Of a stretch of DNA of 64,000 bases, positions 51,993 to 61,130 are shown piece after piece. The translations under genes and the position numbers were made by a program. How positions within the stretch are numbered: position 1 is the first letter of the stretch; every line of letters starts with the position of its first letter. The notes below the pieces were generated by a model that was not told the DNA's origin, searched no databases, and was given only the letters and a program-made list of their open reading frames with translations. Source of the DNA: a bacterium (GTDB taxonomy: Bacteria; JAMCPX01); the NCBI GenBank assembly GCA_021787665.1, contig JAJYLN010000008.1:1-64000 (forward strand), written 5' to 3'.

Positions 51993-52560
51993 GCAGCACA
52001 AATCCTGTCAGCTCGTTGATAAGGGTATCGATCTGCGGGAGGTTGTTGTCCGGGCGTGTGATCTTGTCCACGATGTCCTTTACTCCCCCCAGGATAAATA
52101 CAGCGATGAGCCTGAAATCGCACCGCTCCACGATGCCCATTTGTGTACCGAGCGCCAGCGCGCCTTCGATGAGCGCGGTGATCTTGGCGTAGAAGTTGTC
52201 GATCTTCTGGTCCGTGATGCTGTCGAGTCCGGGTGCGTGCCTGAATAGTATCCGTGCGAGTTCCGGATCGTCCGCCGCGAGCTGGAAGACCCTCTTCAGG
52301 TTGTCCGCTATCTGCTCCATCGGAGGCTTCTGGTCATTGCCTACGACGACCCTCTTGACGGACGTATTGATCTCATCGAGAAGTTGATCGAACAGGGCAT
52401 CGAACACATCGCGCTTTTCCTTGAAATAGAGGTAGAAGGTGCCCCGTGCGATATTTGCCCGTTTTATTATATCGGTTATGCTTGTCTCATGATAGCCCTT
52501 TATAGCGAACATCTCTTTTGCAGAGCTCAGGATCGATAGCTTCCTCTGTTCAGGTAACAT
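51973..52560 (-). CDS. TetR-family transcriptional regulator
   Basis: A 195-residue regulator. The N-terminal helix-turn-helix (ILSSAKEMFAIKGYHETSITDIIKRANIARGTFYLYFKEK) is classic TetR. The track start at 52623 is rejected because its first 21 codons run through the operator palindrome; ATG 52560 is preferred. It overlaps the CoA-activase gene and is probably co-transcribed with it. A perfect 24-bp palindrome 16 bp upstream is the likely autoregulatory site. The ligand may be the CoA ester handled by the operon. Confidence 0.88.
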   Translation of the reverse strand: MLPEQRKLSILSSAKEMFAIKGYHETSITDIIKRANIARGTFYLYFKEKRDVFDALFDQLLDEINTSVKRVVVGNDQKPPMEQIADNLKRVFQLAADDPELARILFRHAPGLDSITDQKIDNFYAKITALIEGALALGTQMGIVERCDFRLIAVFILGGVKDIVDKITRPDNNLPQIDTLINELTGFVLHGLSER

Positions 52561-52575
52561 TGCCCCTCTCCTTAC

Positions 52576-52599
52576 ATTAGACTGACATGTCAGTCTAAT
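52576..52599. promoter_or_regulatory. Perfect 24-bp palindrome, putative TetR operator
   Basis: The half-site ATTAGACTGACA is followed by its exact reverse complement. The site lies just upstream of the tetR ATG, where a repressor could block transcription of the whole tetR-activase-partner operon. Length and symmetry suit a TetR dimer pair. Confidence 0.75.
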
Positions 52600-52757
52600 A
52601 TAAGGGAGACTTTCTGGTGTCAAGGATTATTTTATAGGGCCTTCAGGTAGAGACCGCGTTACAGGTATGTCCTCGCAAAAATTAAAGCTGAACCTGCTTG
52701 GCAAGCGGCCGGTCGATAATGACGGGATGTCGGACGGACCAGGTCGCATTCACGCCT

Positions 52758-53417
52758 TTATAGTAGAGAGGCGGGCAGCTCTGAGAGGGGGCAATCGTCA
52801 CAGCGCGGCTGTGTCCGACAATGCCTTTTTGCAAGCTCCACGATAAGCGCATGATATTCATTAAATACCATGACATCGTGCTCAAGGTTGTCCATGAAGA
52901 TCTGCTGCAGCGAGTCGTACGTCATACGTTCGTCCGCAAGCCCATGTCTGCTGAGTACGCGGTAGGTGTAGCTGTCTACAACGAATACCGGCTTGCAGCA
53001 CGCGTACAGCAGAATGCTGTCCGCTGTCTCCCTGCCGATGCCCTTTATGGACAATAGTTCATCCCGAAGCTCCGCGGTGTTTTTTTCTCCCATCGCATCG
53101 ATACTGCCCTTATAGCGGTCCATCAGGTATTCTACCACGGCCTTCAGTCTTTTCGCCTTCTGATTGTAGAAGCCGGAAGGTCTGATAAGTCGTGCAACCT
53201 CGGCCACGGCCAGGCTATGCAGCCTGTCCGTGGAAAGCACGCCGGCGGCCTTGAGATTGGCAATCGCTTTTTCGACGTTCGTCCATGCGGTGTTCTGGGT
53301 GAGGACCGCCCCTACGATGACCTCGAAGGGGGAATCGGCCGGCCACCAGTGTCTTTTACCGAACCTCTCAAACAGGAGTGCGTAGATATGCTCGAGCTGT
53401 GCTGATGTATGAGACAA
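52758..53417 (-). CDS. Endonuclease III-like DNA glycosylase, MagIII (3-methyladenine) type
   Basis: A 219-residue HhH-GPD protein. Catalytic Asp is in VVDSYTYR; the hairpin is IKGIGRETADSIL. The lyase Lys of true Nth (GVGRKTA) is replaced by Glu, as in Helicobacter MagIII, and RPSGFYNQKAKRL also resembles that protein, so a monofunctional alkylbase glycosylase is more likely than an AP lyase. The C-terminal Fe-S loop keeps only three of the usual four Cys (CRTQPRCDDC), so the cluster may be altered or absent. It starts 3 bp after the PBP1A gene ends. Confidence 0.82.
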   Translation of the reverse strand: MSHTSAQLEHIYALLFERFGKRHWWPADSPFEVIVGAVLTQNTAWTNVEKAIANLKAAGVLSTDRLHSLAVAEVARLIRPSGFYNQKAKRLKAVVEYLMDRYKGSIDAMGEKNTAELRDELLSIKGIGRETADSILLYACCKPVFVVDSYTYRVLSRHGLADERMTYDSLQQIFMDNLEHDVMVFNEYHALIVELAKRHCRTQPRCDDCPLSELPASLL

Positions 53418-53420
53418 GGC

Positions 53421-56015
53421 TTACTGCTCGAACCTGAAGAACTCATTGCCGTGCTGGGCGTTGACCTGCGTCGCAGTCTGTGTCGGCTGTGTGCCCGCGA
53501 CAAATGCCTCGAACTTTGCGTTGGGGGTGTTCGCTGTCGCCAGATAGCCTGTTTTGGGATCAATCCTTGCGAAGACGATGTTGGGGGGTATGGGGAAATC
53601 GCTGTCCGGGTAGGGCACAACGGCTTTTTTCATGAAGTTGAGCCATATCGGGGCTGCAGCATTCCCTCCTACCTCCCCGATGCCCAGGCTCCTGTTGTTG
53701 TCGAAGCCGACCCATACCCCGGTGGTAAGGTCCGGGGTAAACCCGATGAACCACGCGTCCCTGTTGTCTTCGGTAGTACCCGTCTTTCCGGCGGCCGGCC
53801 TTCCGAGCGCGCTTGCCCTCCATCCGGTACCATGCTTCACCACATTCCTCAGCATGCTTATCATCACATAGGCAGTTGCAGGATCCACGACGCGCACCGT
53901 TGCGCCCGTCATGGTCGAGCCCGCCGTCTGCTGTAAAGCCGCCTGAACTGCGCCGGGGCCTGTAAAGGTCGCCGACGAGGTAGTAAAGTCGATCGCATGC
54001 GGTGCCACGGTGTCGTTTTCAAGCACCGTTCCGTTTCTGTCCACGACCGATCGTATGTAGTACGAGGGTATCCACGTTCCGTAGTTCGGGAAGACATTAT
54101 ACGCGGTGATAAGGTCGATAAGGCTTATGGAAGAGGACCCCAGGGCGAGGGTAAGATCGGGTGTCAGAGGCTCCGTTATGCCAAACTTCCTCGCGAACTT
54201 TATGGCGTATCTCACACCGATGGCATTGAGCAGTCGTATGGAGGGGTTGTTCTTCGAATGGGTTATCGCGTCCTCAAGCGTGACCGGCCCGGTAAAGATC
54301 TTATCGTAGTTTCGTGGCTTCCATACCGTGGGCATGGTGGGTACGGTACCGGTCTCGGTCGTACCGGTGGTGGTGTCCGTATATTGGTAAACAACCGGGG
54401 TGTCGAGGATGATAGAGGCCGGGGTATAGCCTTTCTCGAGAGCGGCCGTGTAGTAGAGAGGCTTAAAAGCGGAACCAGGCTGGCGCTGGGCCTGGACCGC
54501 ATGGTTGTACTGAGACTGTCCGAAATCGTAGCCCCCGACAAGGGCCATTATTCCTCCGGTATGGGCGTCGAGCGCAACGAGCGCGCCCTGGACATGCGGA
54601 TGAGGCTCGAGGGAGAATTCGGAAACGCTCCTGCCCTTTTTGATCAGCTTGACGAGGACGACGTCCCCGGTCCCGAGCACCTTGTGCGGGTCGGTAACGG
54701 GCGGGTACCATTTGGACGGGTCGAAGGGGTGTGCCCAGCTCATGTTCGCGATCGTTATGACCCCGCTTTCGCCTCCGACGTCGATCGTGACGCCCCTGTT
54801 TGCCGGCAGAAAGCCTGTGACGACCGCGTGATAAAGCCGATCCGGGAGGACGGTATACTGCACCGGGATAGCACTGCTATCGGACATCGACGGGGTGAGC
54901 ATGTAGTAGTCAGGGTACACCGCAAGCTCGCTCTGCTTTATCTGGTCCTCGTAGCTTTGCATATCCTTTTCATTTTTCAGGGTGGCCTCCGGACCCGTGT
55001 ACCCTTGTTTTCTGGCTATAGTTTCGAGTCCTGACCTGACTGCCTTTCTCGCGTACCGCTGCATCGCAGGATCGATGGTCGTAGAGATCCTCAATCCCTG
55101 CTCGAGCACGGTGTCCTCGCCGTACTTCGCGGAGAGTTGCTCCTTCAGCATCTCCAGAAAATACGGGGCGATGTTGTGGATCTGATACGGGCTGTTAAGA
55201 TACACTTTCAGGGGCTGCTCGTATGCAAGCTCTGCCTGTACCTTCGTAATATAACCCTGGTCCGCCATCCTGCCGAGGACATACTTCTGCCTTGCTTTCG
55301 TTCTTTGGGGCGACGTGACCGGGGAATACAGGTTCGGCGCGCGCGGAAGTCCCCCGAGAAGGGCCGCTTCCGCAAGGGAAAGGTCTTTTGCCTGCTTCCC
55401 GAAGTACATCTCGCTTGCACACTCCACCCCGTAGCACCCGTCGCCGAGGTATATCTGGTTGAGGTATATGTTCAGGATCTCGTTCTTGGAAAGGTGCCGC
55501 TCAAGCTGTGTGGCAAGGATGAACTCCCTCAGCTTTCGTGTGACGGTCTTCTGGGGTGTCAACAGGAGCGTCTTCACGAGCTGCTGAGTTATCGTGCTCC
55601 CCCCCTGGACGATCTGTCCGGCGAGGAGGTCTTTGATGGCTGCCCTGAAGATGGCCTCGTAGTCGACCCCCCCGTGCTGATAGAATGTTGCATCCTCTGC
55701 GGCAATGAATGCCTCCGGGACGTACTTCGACATCTGATCGAGCGCTATCGGTATCCTCCTCTGAAGGAAAAACTGGCCAATGACCGAGCCATCGTTGCCA
55801 TACACGTTCGTTATGACGGACGGTCGGTAGTCGGTAATCGTGTTTATCTGCGGAATATCGGAGGTAATGTAGACATACACCCCGGCTAGTACCACGATCC
55901 CGAGAGCTATCACGCCGATGCCAAGCCAGAGCAGCCTTATGCGTCTGGAAGGCTGCCTCGTATTTTTCCGGACCTGTCCCTGCTGTTTATCGCTGCTGTC
56001 TGTCTCTTCTGCCAT
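53421..56015 (-). CDS. mrcA: Class A penicillin-binding protein 1A
   Basis: An 864-residue bifunctional peptidoglycan synthase. A cytoplasmic tail and one transmembrane helix (about 30-50) lead to the GT51 transglycosylase domain (EDATFYQHGGVD, QGGSTITQQLVK), an OB-like insert, and the transpeptidase domain with SxxK in PGSAFKPL, SxN in SKNNP and KTG in GKTGTT. All catalytic motifs are intact. The C-terminal tail is Gln/Thr-rich and poorly conserved. It is followed by the glycosylase gene and preceded by a small secreted protein. Confidence 0.94.
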   Translation of the reverse strand: MAEETDSSDKQQGQVRKNTRQPSRRIRLLWLGIGVIALGIVVLAGVYVYITSDIPQINTITDYRPSVITNVYGNDGSVIGQFFLQRRIPIALDQMSKYVPEAFIAAEDATFYQHGGVDYEAIFRAAIKDLLAGQIVQGGSTITQQLVKTLLLTPQKTVTRKLREFILATQLERHLSKNEILNIYLNQIYLGDGCYGVECASEMYFGKQAKDLSLAEAALLGGLPRAPNLYSPVTSPQRTKARQKYVLGRMADQGYITKVQAELAYEQPLKVYLNSPYQIHNIAPYFLEMLKEQLSAKYGEDTVLEQGLRISTTIDPAMQRYARKAVRSGLETIARKQGYTGPEATLKNEKDMQSYEDQIKQSELAVYPDYYMLTPSMSDSSAIPVQYTVLPDRLYHAVVTGFLPANRGVTIDVGGESGVITIANMSWAHPFDPSKWYPPVTDPHKVLGTGDVVLVKLIKKGRSVSEFSLEPHPHVQGALVALDAHTGGIMALVGGYDFGQSQYNHAVQAQRQPGSAFKPLYYTAALEKGYTPASIILDTPVVYQYTDTTTGTTETGTVPTMPTVWKPRNYDKIFTGPVTLEDAITHSKNNPSIRLLNAIGVRYAIKFARKFGITEPLTPDLTLALGSSSISLIDLITAYNVFPNYGTWIPSYYIRSVVDRNGTVLENDTVAPHAIDFTTSSATFTGPGAVQAALQQTAGSTMTGATVRVVDPATAYVMISMLRNVVKHGTGWRASALGRPAAGKTGTTEDNRDAWFIGFTPDLTTGVWVGFDNNRSLGIGEVGGNAAAPIWLNFMKKAVVPYPDSDFPIPPNIVFARIDPKTGYLATANTPNAKFEAFVAGTQPTQTATQVNAQHGNEFFRFEQ

Positions 56016-56038
56016 GTTCGTATGACTTCAATCCCGGG

Positions 56039-56524
56039 CTACCTTGCCGTCACCTTCTTGATCTGTCTGATGTCTTCGATCCGTGCAAGCGATGACAGCT
56101 TGGCCCTCACATATCCGTAGGTCGTCCTGCCGTAGCAGAACAAGGAGCCGTCGACCATAAGGGTCACCACGCTGCCATTCTTGAGGAAGACGGACGCGTT
56201 TAACGGCTCGCCTTCGAGCTTGTTCAGGAGCTTGGCCGGGACATGCGATGTGTCAGACAGACTCGTAAAGCTTATCGAGGCGATATTGTCGAACGGTATC
56301 ATGTTCAGGGTCATGCCATTGTAGCCCCATACATAGTTCTTGCCGTCGATGCTGCCGTGTTCGACCGCTGTTGTGACGCCGAGCTGGTCCATGATGGTAA
56401 AGCCCATGTTTGTGGTAGTCTTTGGGATATAGCCAGCCTGTCCCTGCAGCAGGCCCATTGCGCAGACCGCGCGCGCCAGCAGCACCAGGGAAAGCACCGA
56501 TATTGAAACACATAGTCTTTTCAT
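56039..56524 (-). CDS. Small secreted protein of unknown function
   Basis: A 161-residue protein with a Sec signal peptide (MKRLCVSISVLSLVLLARAVCA). ATG 56524 with GAGGTG upstream is preferred to the track's 56569. The mature part contains beta-strand text such as NASVFLKNGSVVTLMVDGSLFCYGRTTYGYVRAKL and has no family that I recognise. It has its own promoter and is followed 23 bp later by the PBP1A gene, so a periplasmic wall-related role is possible. Confidence 0.65.
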   Translation of the reverse strand: MKRLCVSISVLSLVLLARAVCAMGLLQGQAGYIPKTTTNMGFTIMDQLGVTTAVEHGSIDGKNYVWGYNGMTLNMIPFDNIASISFTSLSDTSHVPAKLLNKLEGEPLNASVFLKNGSVVTLMVDGSLFCYGRTTYGYVRAKLSSLARIEDIRQIKKVTAR

Positions 56525-56646
56525 CTCAACAGCACCTCTTTTATCCCAGGTTAGGAGCACATCAGCCACACAAGCGCATAAGCCATCATCCGAGTCATGG
56601 CCCGCTCTCCCGCGGCACGATGCACTTGATAATACTACATAGAGGT

Positions 56647-56674
56647 ATTATATAATGCTATGTCATAATTGCAA
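56647..56674 (-). promoter_or_regulatory. Promoter of the small secreted protein/PBP1A/glycosylase unit
   Basis: On the minus strand, TTGCAA (56669-56674), a 16-bp spacer and a perfect TATAAT (56647-56652) point toward the gene at 56524. Confidence 0.5.
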
Positions 56675-56713
56675 GCGAATTGTTTGCTGCCGCGCGAAAA
56701 AGAGAGTACGTTG

Positions 56714-56742
56714 TTGACTTTTTTGTTAATTCGGTGTAATCT
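56714..56742 (+). promoter_or_regulatory. Promoter of carD
   Basis: TTGACT (56714-56719) is followed by TGTAATCT (56735-56742), a possible extended -10 with a spacer of 15-17 bp, about 64 bp before the carD ATG. The whole gap 56525-56805 holds only these divergent promoters. Confidence 0.45.
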
Positions 56743-56805
56743 ACAAAACGTTTATCCCGTCAGAGGAAAAACGGTCTTCTCGCGGGCTAAACAAGGAGGC
56801 TTAAT

Positions 56806-57288
56806 ATGTTTAAAGTAGGAGACATAGCTGTTTACCCCGCTCACGGGGTGGGGAAAATAGTCGCCATTGAGATAAAAGAGGTCGGGGGAGCGAAATATAC
56901 ATTCTACGTGATGAATATACTTGAAAACAATATGAAGGTCATGGTACCCACCAATAACGCGAACGCAGTTGGTCTGAGGCGGGTGATATCGCACGATATG
57001 GTACCCAAGATATTCGATATCTTCAAAGAGAAGAGGATCACGGTCGACAGTCAGACATGGAACAGGAGATTCAGGGAATATACGGAAAAGATAAAGACGG
57101 GATCGGTGTTCGAGATAGCGGAGGTGCTGAAGGATCTGTCGTTGCTCAAGACCCAGAAAGAGCTCTCCTTCGGCGAGAGGAAGCTGCTCGATACCGCACG
57201 GAACCTTCTGTTGAAGGAACTGGTCGTCGTAACGGGCAAAGAAGAAGAGGTCCTTGAAAAGGAAATAAACAGTATTTTTGGCAAATGA
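56806..57288 (+). CDS. carD: CarD-family transcriptional regulator
   Basis: A 160-residue RNA-polymerase-binding protein. The N-terminal Tudor-like domain (FKVGDIAVYPAHGVGKIVAIE) contacts the RNAP beta subunit; the helical C-terminal half (from about residue 70) binds upstream of the -10 element and stabilises open complexes in mycobacteria. ACAAGGAGG precedes the ATG. The carD-PIN/TRAM-ispD-ispF order is common in several bacterial phyla. Confidence 0.93.
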   Translation: MFKVGDIAVYPAHGVGKIVAIEIKEVGGAKYTFYVMNILENNMKVMVPTNNANAVGLRRVISHDMVPKIFDIFKEKRITVDSQTWNRRFREYTEKIKTGSVFEIAEVLKDLSLLKTQKELSFGERKLLDTARNLLLKELVVVTGKEEEVLEKEINSIFGK

Positions 57289-57342
57289 TCTTATTATTCC
57301 TAAATAAGGATCTATATTTTATTATGGAAAGGATGGCTGATA

Positions 57343-58362
57343 ATGGGATTAATCTTACTGAGAGTGGTTGTCCTGATATTGTCAGGACTGGGTGGGTTCG
57401 TCATAACCCTTCGCTTGCTCAACCAGCCAGAGCTTGCTCTGGCTGGGGCTGCGGTAGGAGTGGCGCTTGGCTTTCTGGTCATAGTATTTGAAAGGATAAT
57501 ACGGAAACAGCACATTAAGGCCATCATGGGCGGCTCGATAGGGCTGCTCGTGGGACTGGCTGCGAGCAATCTGCTGACCTACGGTGTACTGCGTGACCTG
57601 CTCAATGAGCCGTATGTGAGCATCACGATCTACCTCCTGCTGAACGTACTCCTCGGTTATAGCGGACTCATCATCGGCGCACAGAAGGGGGCCGCGTTCG
57701 ATCCGAGCGAGCTCAAGGCGGGAGCCACCATGGCGAATACCATAGCGAGTTACAAGCTGCTCGATACATCGGTCATCATAGATGGAAGGATTGCTGATGT
57801 TTGTGAAACGGGCTTTATTGAAGGCGTGTTCCTCATCCCCCAGTTCGTCCTCCAGGAACTCCAGTACATCGCCGATTCCGCGGACCCGCTCAAAAGAACG
57901 AGGGGAAGACGTGGCCTCGATATCCTCAAACGAATGCAGAAGATGACGGACATCGAGGTGCGGGTAACCGAGCAGGACTTTCCAAAGATAAAGAGCGTCG
58001 ATGCAAAGCTCGTCGCGCTGGGCAAGAAACTGAACGCGAAGGTGATAACCAACGACTTCAACCTCAACAAGGTCGCTGAGCTCCAGGGGGTCACGGTGCT
58101 TAACTTGAACCAGCTCTCAAACGCCCTCAAGCCAGTCGTCATACCGGGCGAGTTCATGAAGCTCAAGGTCATCAAAGAAGGGACCGAGTCCAATCAGGGT
58201 GTCGCGTATCTGGACGATGGGACCATGGTGGTGGTCGACAACGGCAAGAGACTCATCGGGAGGACGATCGATACGGTGGTCACGAGCGTGCTCCAAACGA
58301 CGGCGGGAAGAATGATATTCGCAAAGCCCAAGGAAGACAACGGGGGGGCACAGCATCAGTAG
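57343..58362 (+). CDS. Membrane PIN-TRAM domain protein (YacL-like)
   Basis: A 339-residue protein. Three to four N-terminal transmembrane helices (about 1-110) precede a PIN ribonuclease-like domain (LLDTSVIIDGRIADV, KSVDAKLVALGKKLNAKVITNDFNLN with the acidic metal ligands) and a C-terminal TRAM domain (VIKEGTESNQGVAYLDDGTMVVV). It resembles Bacillus YacL. Its nucleic-acid target is unknown. The ispD GTG follows the stop after one base. Confidence 0.9.
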   Translation: MGLILLRVVVLILSGLGGFVITLRLLNQPELALAGAAVGVALGFLVIVFERIIRKQHIKAIMGGSIGLLVGLAASNLLTYGVLRDLLNEPYVSITIYLLLNVLLGYSGLIIGAQKGAAFDPSELKAGATMANTIASYKLLDTSVIIDGRIADVCETGFIEGVFLIPQFVLQELQYIADSADPLKRTRGRRGLDILKRMQKMTDIEVRVTEQDFPKIKSVDAKLVALGKKLNAKVITNDFNLNKVAELQGVTVLNLNQLSNALKPVVIPGEFMKLKVIKEGTESNQGVAYLDDGTMVVVDNGKRLIGRTIDTVVTSVLQTTAGRMIFAKPKEDNGGAQHQ

Positions 58363-58363
58363 C

Positions 58364-59044
58364 GTGCGCATAACAGCCATAGTCCCCGCCGCCGGCATGG
58401 GGATACGGCTCGGGTCGGCAGTACCGAAACAGTTCATGGAATTAGAGGGTAAGCCGGTATTGATCTACAGCCTCGAGGTGCTCAATCAGGTCGAGGACAT
58501 CAGCGATATCATAGTCTCCGGATCGGCTTCCGGCGTCTCAGTAATAAAGAAACTCCTCCGCACCTTCTCCATCGGCAAGGTGCTCGATGTCGTCGAGGGA
58601 GGAAAGGAGCGCATGCAGTCCGTCCGGAACGCATTCGATACCATCCGCACGACCGATTACGTGCTCATCCACGACGCCGCAAGGCCCTTCGTAACGAGGG
58701 CGGTCGTGGAAGGAGTGATACGAGCGGGCATCGCACACGACGCTGCCATAAGCGCGATACCGGTCAACGATACGGTGAAGTTCGTGGACGCCGGCGGGAC
58801 CATCGTCAGGAATGTCGACCGCCGTGGCCTGTGGCTTGCACAGACTCCACAGGTATTCAGGCACAGTCTCCTTGCCCGGGCGTACGAGCTGTACGACAGG
58901 CAACCTGCAGAAGTGACGGATGAGTCCGGCATGGTCGAGCTCATGGGCGTGCCCGTGAAAGCGGTAGCAGGGAGTCTGCTCAACATCAAGATCACGAACG
59001 ACGATGACCTCGCACTCGCGCGGCTCATCGCGAGGACGGCATGA
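58364..59044 (+). CDS. ispD: 2-C-methyl-D-erythritol 4-phosphate cytidylyltransferase
   Basis: A 226-residue enzyme of the MEP isoprenoid route that couples MEP to CTP. PAAGMGIRLGSAVPKQF is the CTP-binding loop, HDAARPF and TDESGMVE are substrate-site blocks. Translation begins at GTG 58364. It overlaps ispF in an ATGA-type junction. Confidence 0.94.
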   Translation: MRITAIVPAAGMGIRLGSAVPKQFMELEGKPVLIYSLEVLNQVEDISDIIVSGSASGVSVIKKLLRTFSIGKVLDVVEGGKERMQSVRNAFDTIRTTDYVLIHDAARPFVTRAVVEGVIRAGIAHDAAISAIPVNDTVKFVDAGGTIVRNVDRRGLWLAQTPQVFRHSLLARAYELYDRQPAEVTDESGMVELMGVPVKAVAGSLLNIKITNDDDLALARLIARTA

Positions 59045-59514
59045 ACAGGATAGGCATGGGCTACGATATCCATAGGCTCGTGGAGGGGCGCAGGCTTATC
59101 ATCGGCGGCGTCGACATACCGTACGGGAAGGGGCTGATCGGGCACTCGGACGCGGACGTTCTTCTGCACGCCATCAGCGATGCCATACTCGGGGCACTCT
59201 CGCGGGGAGACATCGGTACACATTTCCCGCCGGGCGATGACGCGTACAAGGACATCCCGAGCGCATCGATACTCAGGAAGGCCATTGGCCTTGCAAAGGG
59301 GGGCGGCTACAACGTCCTGAATATAGACAGCGTCGTCGTGGCCAGCGGGCCGAAGCTATCGGCCTACTACGGCCGCATCATCGACTCGGTAGCGGGCATT
59401 GCAGGTATCAACCCCTCCCTGGTAGGCATCAAGGCGAAGACGAACGACGGCTTCGACGCACCCGGCAGAGGAGAGGCAATTGCCGCGTATGCCATAGTCC
59501 TGCTTGGAACGTAG
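59041..59514 (+). CDS. ispF: 2-C-methyl-D-erythritol 2,4-cyclodiphosphate synthase
   Basis: A 157-residue trimeric metalloenzyme of the MEP pathway. Zinc ligands are in GYDIHRL and GHSDADVLLHAI; IGTHFPPGD and KTNDGFDAPGRGEAIAAYA follow the family. The usual GRGEGIAA is GRGEAIAA here, a mild change. Start overlaps ispD; cysS begins 1 bp after its stop. Confidence 0.94.
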   Translation: MNRIGMGYDIHRLVEGRRLIIGGVDIPYGKGLIGHSDADVLLHAISDAILGALSRGDIGTHFPPGDDAYKDIPSASILRKAIGLAKGGGYNVLNIDSVVVASGPKLSAYYGRIIDSVAGIAGINPSLVGIKAKTNDGFDAPGRGEAIAAYAIVLLGT

Positions 59515-59515
59515 C

Positions 59516-60976
59516 ATGCCGCTCAGGATATACGACACTTTTACCAGGAGCAAGCAGGAATTCAGGCCGATACGGGGGAACCATGTCGGCATGTACGTTT
59601 GCGGTATAACGGTGTACGACCTCTGCCATATAGGTCACGCGAGGTCTGCGATCGTCTTCGACACGATCTACCGGTACCTGCAGGCAAAGAGCTATGACGT
59701 CACATTCGTAAAGAACTTTACGGACATAGATGATAAGATCATCAATAGGGCCAATCGGGAGGGACTGACGGCGGGCCAGGTAGCGGAACGGTATATCGAA
59801 GAGTACTACAGGGATATGGACAGGCTCGGGCTGAGAAAGCCCACCCACGAGCCGAGGGCGACTCTGCACATAGGCGGTATCATAGATCTCGTGCAGGAAC
59901 TCATCCGGAAGGGCCACGCTTATGAGGTAAGCGGCGACGTGTACTATGCGGTGAGGAGCTTTCAGGGCTACGGCAAGCTCTCCGGCAAGGACATCGAGGA
60001 GCTCGAGGCCGGGGCGCGCGTCGAGCCGGGGGAGGCCAAGAGAGACCCCCTCGATTTTGCGCTGTGGAAAAAGAGCAAGCCGGGCGAGCCCTCATGGGAG
60101 AGCCCCTGGGGCAGGGGCAGGCCGGGCTGGCACATAGAATGCTCCGCGATGAGTACGCATTTTCTCGGCGAGAGCTTCGATTTGCACGGAGGAGGGATGG
60201 ACCTGATCTTCCCGCACCACGAGAACGAGATAGCCCAGTCCGAAGGCGCCACCGGTAAGCGATTCGTTTCGTATTGGCTCCACAACGGGTTCGTGCAGAC
60301 GAACAAAGAGAAGATGTCGAAGTCGCTCGGCAATTTTTTTACGATACGGGAGATCCTTGAGCGGTTTGAGCCGCAGGCGCTGAGGCTGTTCGCACTCATG
60401 CACCACTATCGGAACCCCGTCGACTTCTCCGAGCAGTCGCTCAGAGAGGCCGAAAAAGCGCTCTACCGCGGATACGCGAGCCTGAGACTCCTCAGGGGCC
60501 TCCCTGCAACCGGGAAACCGCTGTTGTTGCCGGAAAGGCTCGAGGCCCTCTCCGACCGCATCGACGAGCTCAACAACGGCTTCTTCGAGGCAATGGACGA
60601 TGACTTCAATACCGCGGGTGCCCTGTCGTGCCTGTTTGATCTGATGAGGCTCATCAATACGCACTTCAAGGACGCCACGGCCGGGCCGGAAACCGGTGTA
60701 GTCAAAGGGATCGACGCCTTCGTCAGGAAAGCAGCAGACATACTCGGCGTGTTCGACAGCGATCCGTCGGCCTTTCTGTCATCGAGACGGGAAAAAAGGC
60801 TCGCCGGGCTCGGCCTGACCAAGGGTGCTGTAGAGGAAATGCTCGAGAGAAGGGCGCTCCTCAGGAAGGAACGGGCCTTCAAAGATGCGGACGCGATACG
60901 GGCAGAGCTGCTCAGGCAGGGCATATCGATTATGGACACGCCCGGGGGCACCGTCTGGGACATCGCGGACGAGTGA
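59516..60976 (+). CDS. cysS: Cysteinyl-tRNA synthetase
   Basis: A 486-residue class I synthetase. HIGH-type CHIGHARSA, KMSKS in EKMSKSLGN, and zinc ligands Cys in YVCGITVYD, Cys in HIECSAM and His/Glu in PHHENE are present. ATG 59516 is preferred to the TTG at 59504. Downstream, 60977-61130 holds a GGCTTC/GAAGCC hairpin without a T-run and no gene. Confidence 0.96.
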   Translation: MPLRIYDTFTRSKQEFRPIRGNHVGMYVCGITVYDLCHIGHARSAIVFDTIYRYLQAKSYDVTFVKNFTDIDDKIINRANREGLTAGQVAERYIEEYYRDMDRLGLRKPTHEPRATLHIGGIIDLVQELIRKGHAYEVSGDVYYAVRSFQGYGKLSGKDIEELEAGARVEPGEAKRDPLDFALWKKSKPGEPSWESPWGRGRPGWHIECSAMSTHFLGESFDLHGGGMDLIFPHHENEIAQSEGATGKRFVSYWLHNGFVQTNKEKMSKSLGNFFTIREILERFEPQALRLFALMHHYRNPVDFSEQSLREAEKALYRGYASLRLLRGLPATGKPLLLPERLEALSDRIDELNNGFFEAMDDDFNTAGALSCLFDLMRLINTHFKDATAGPETGVVKGIDAFVRKAADILGVFDSDPSAFLSSRREKRLAGLGLTKGAVEEMLERRALLRKERAFKDADAIRAELLRQGISIMDTPGGTVWDIADE

Positions 60977-61130
60977 ACTCCCGGCCTGAACGGGTACGTA
61001 TAAAAATTACCGGCTTCAAAGTTTCCGAAGCCTTCCGGGATCATGTGTTTGAGTAACAACAGAATAAGAGTTGAGCAAAATCCGTAGGAACGATGTAAAC
61101 CCCTCTCATCCTTATCAAAGCTGATCTGGT

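Noticed and set aside
61012-61032. GGCTTC/GAAGCC hairpin after cysS as a terminator
   Set aside because: No T-run follows; a factor-dependent or bidirectional role cannot be shown.
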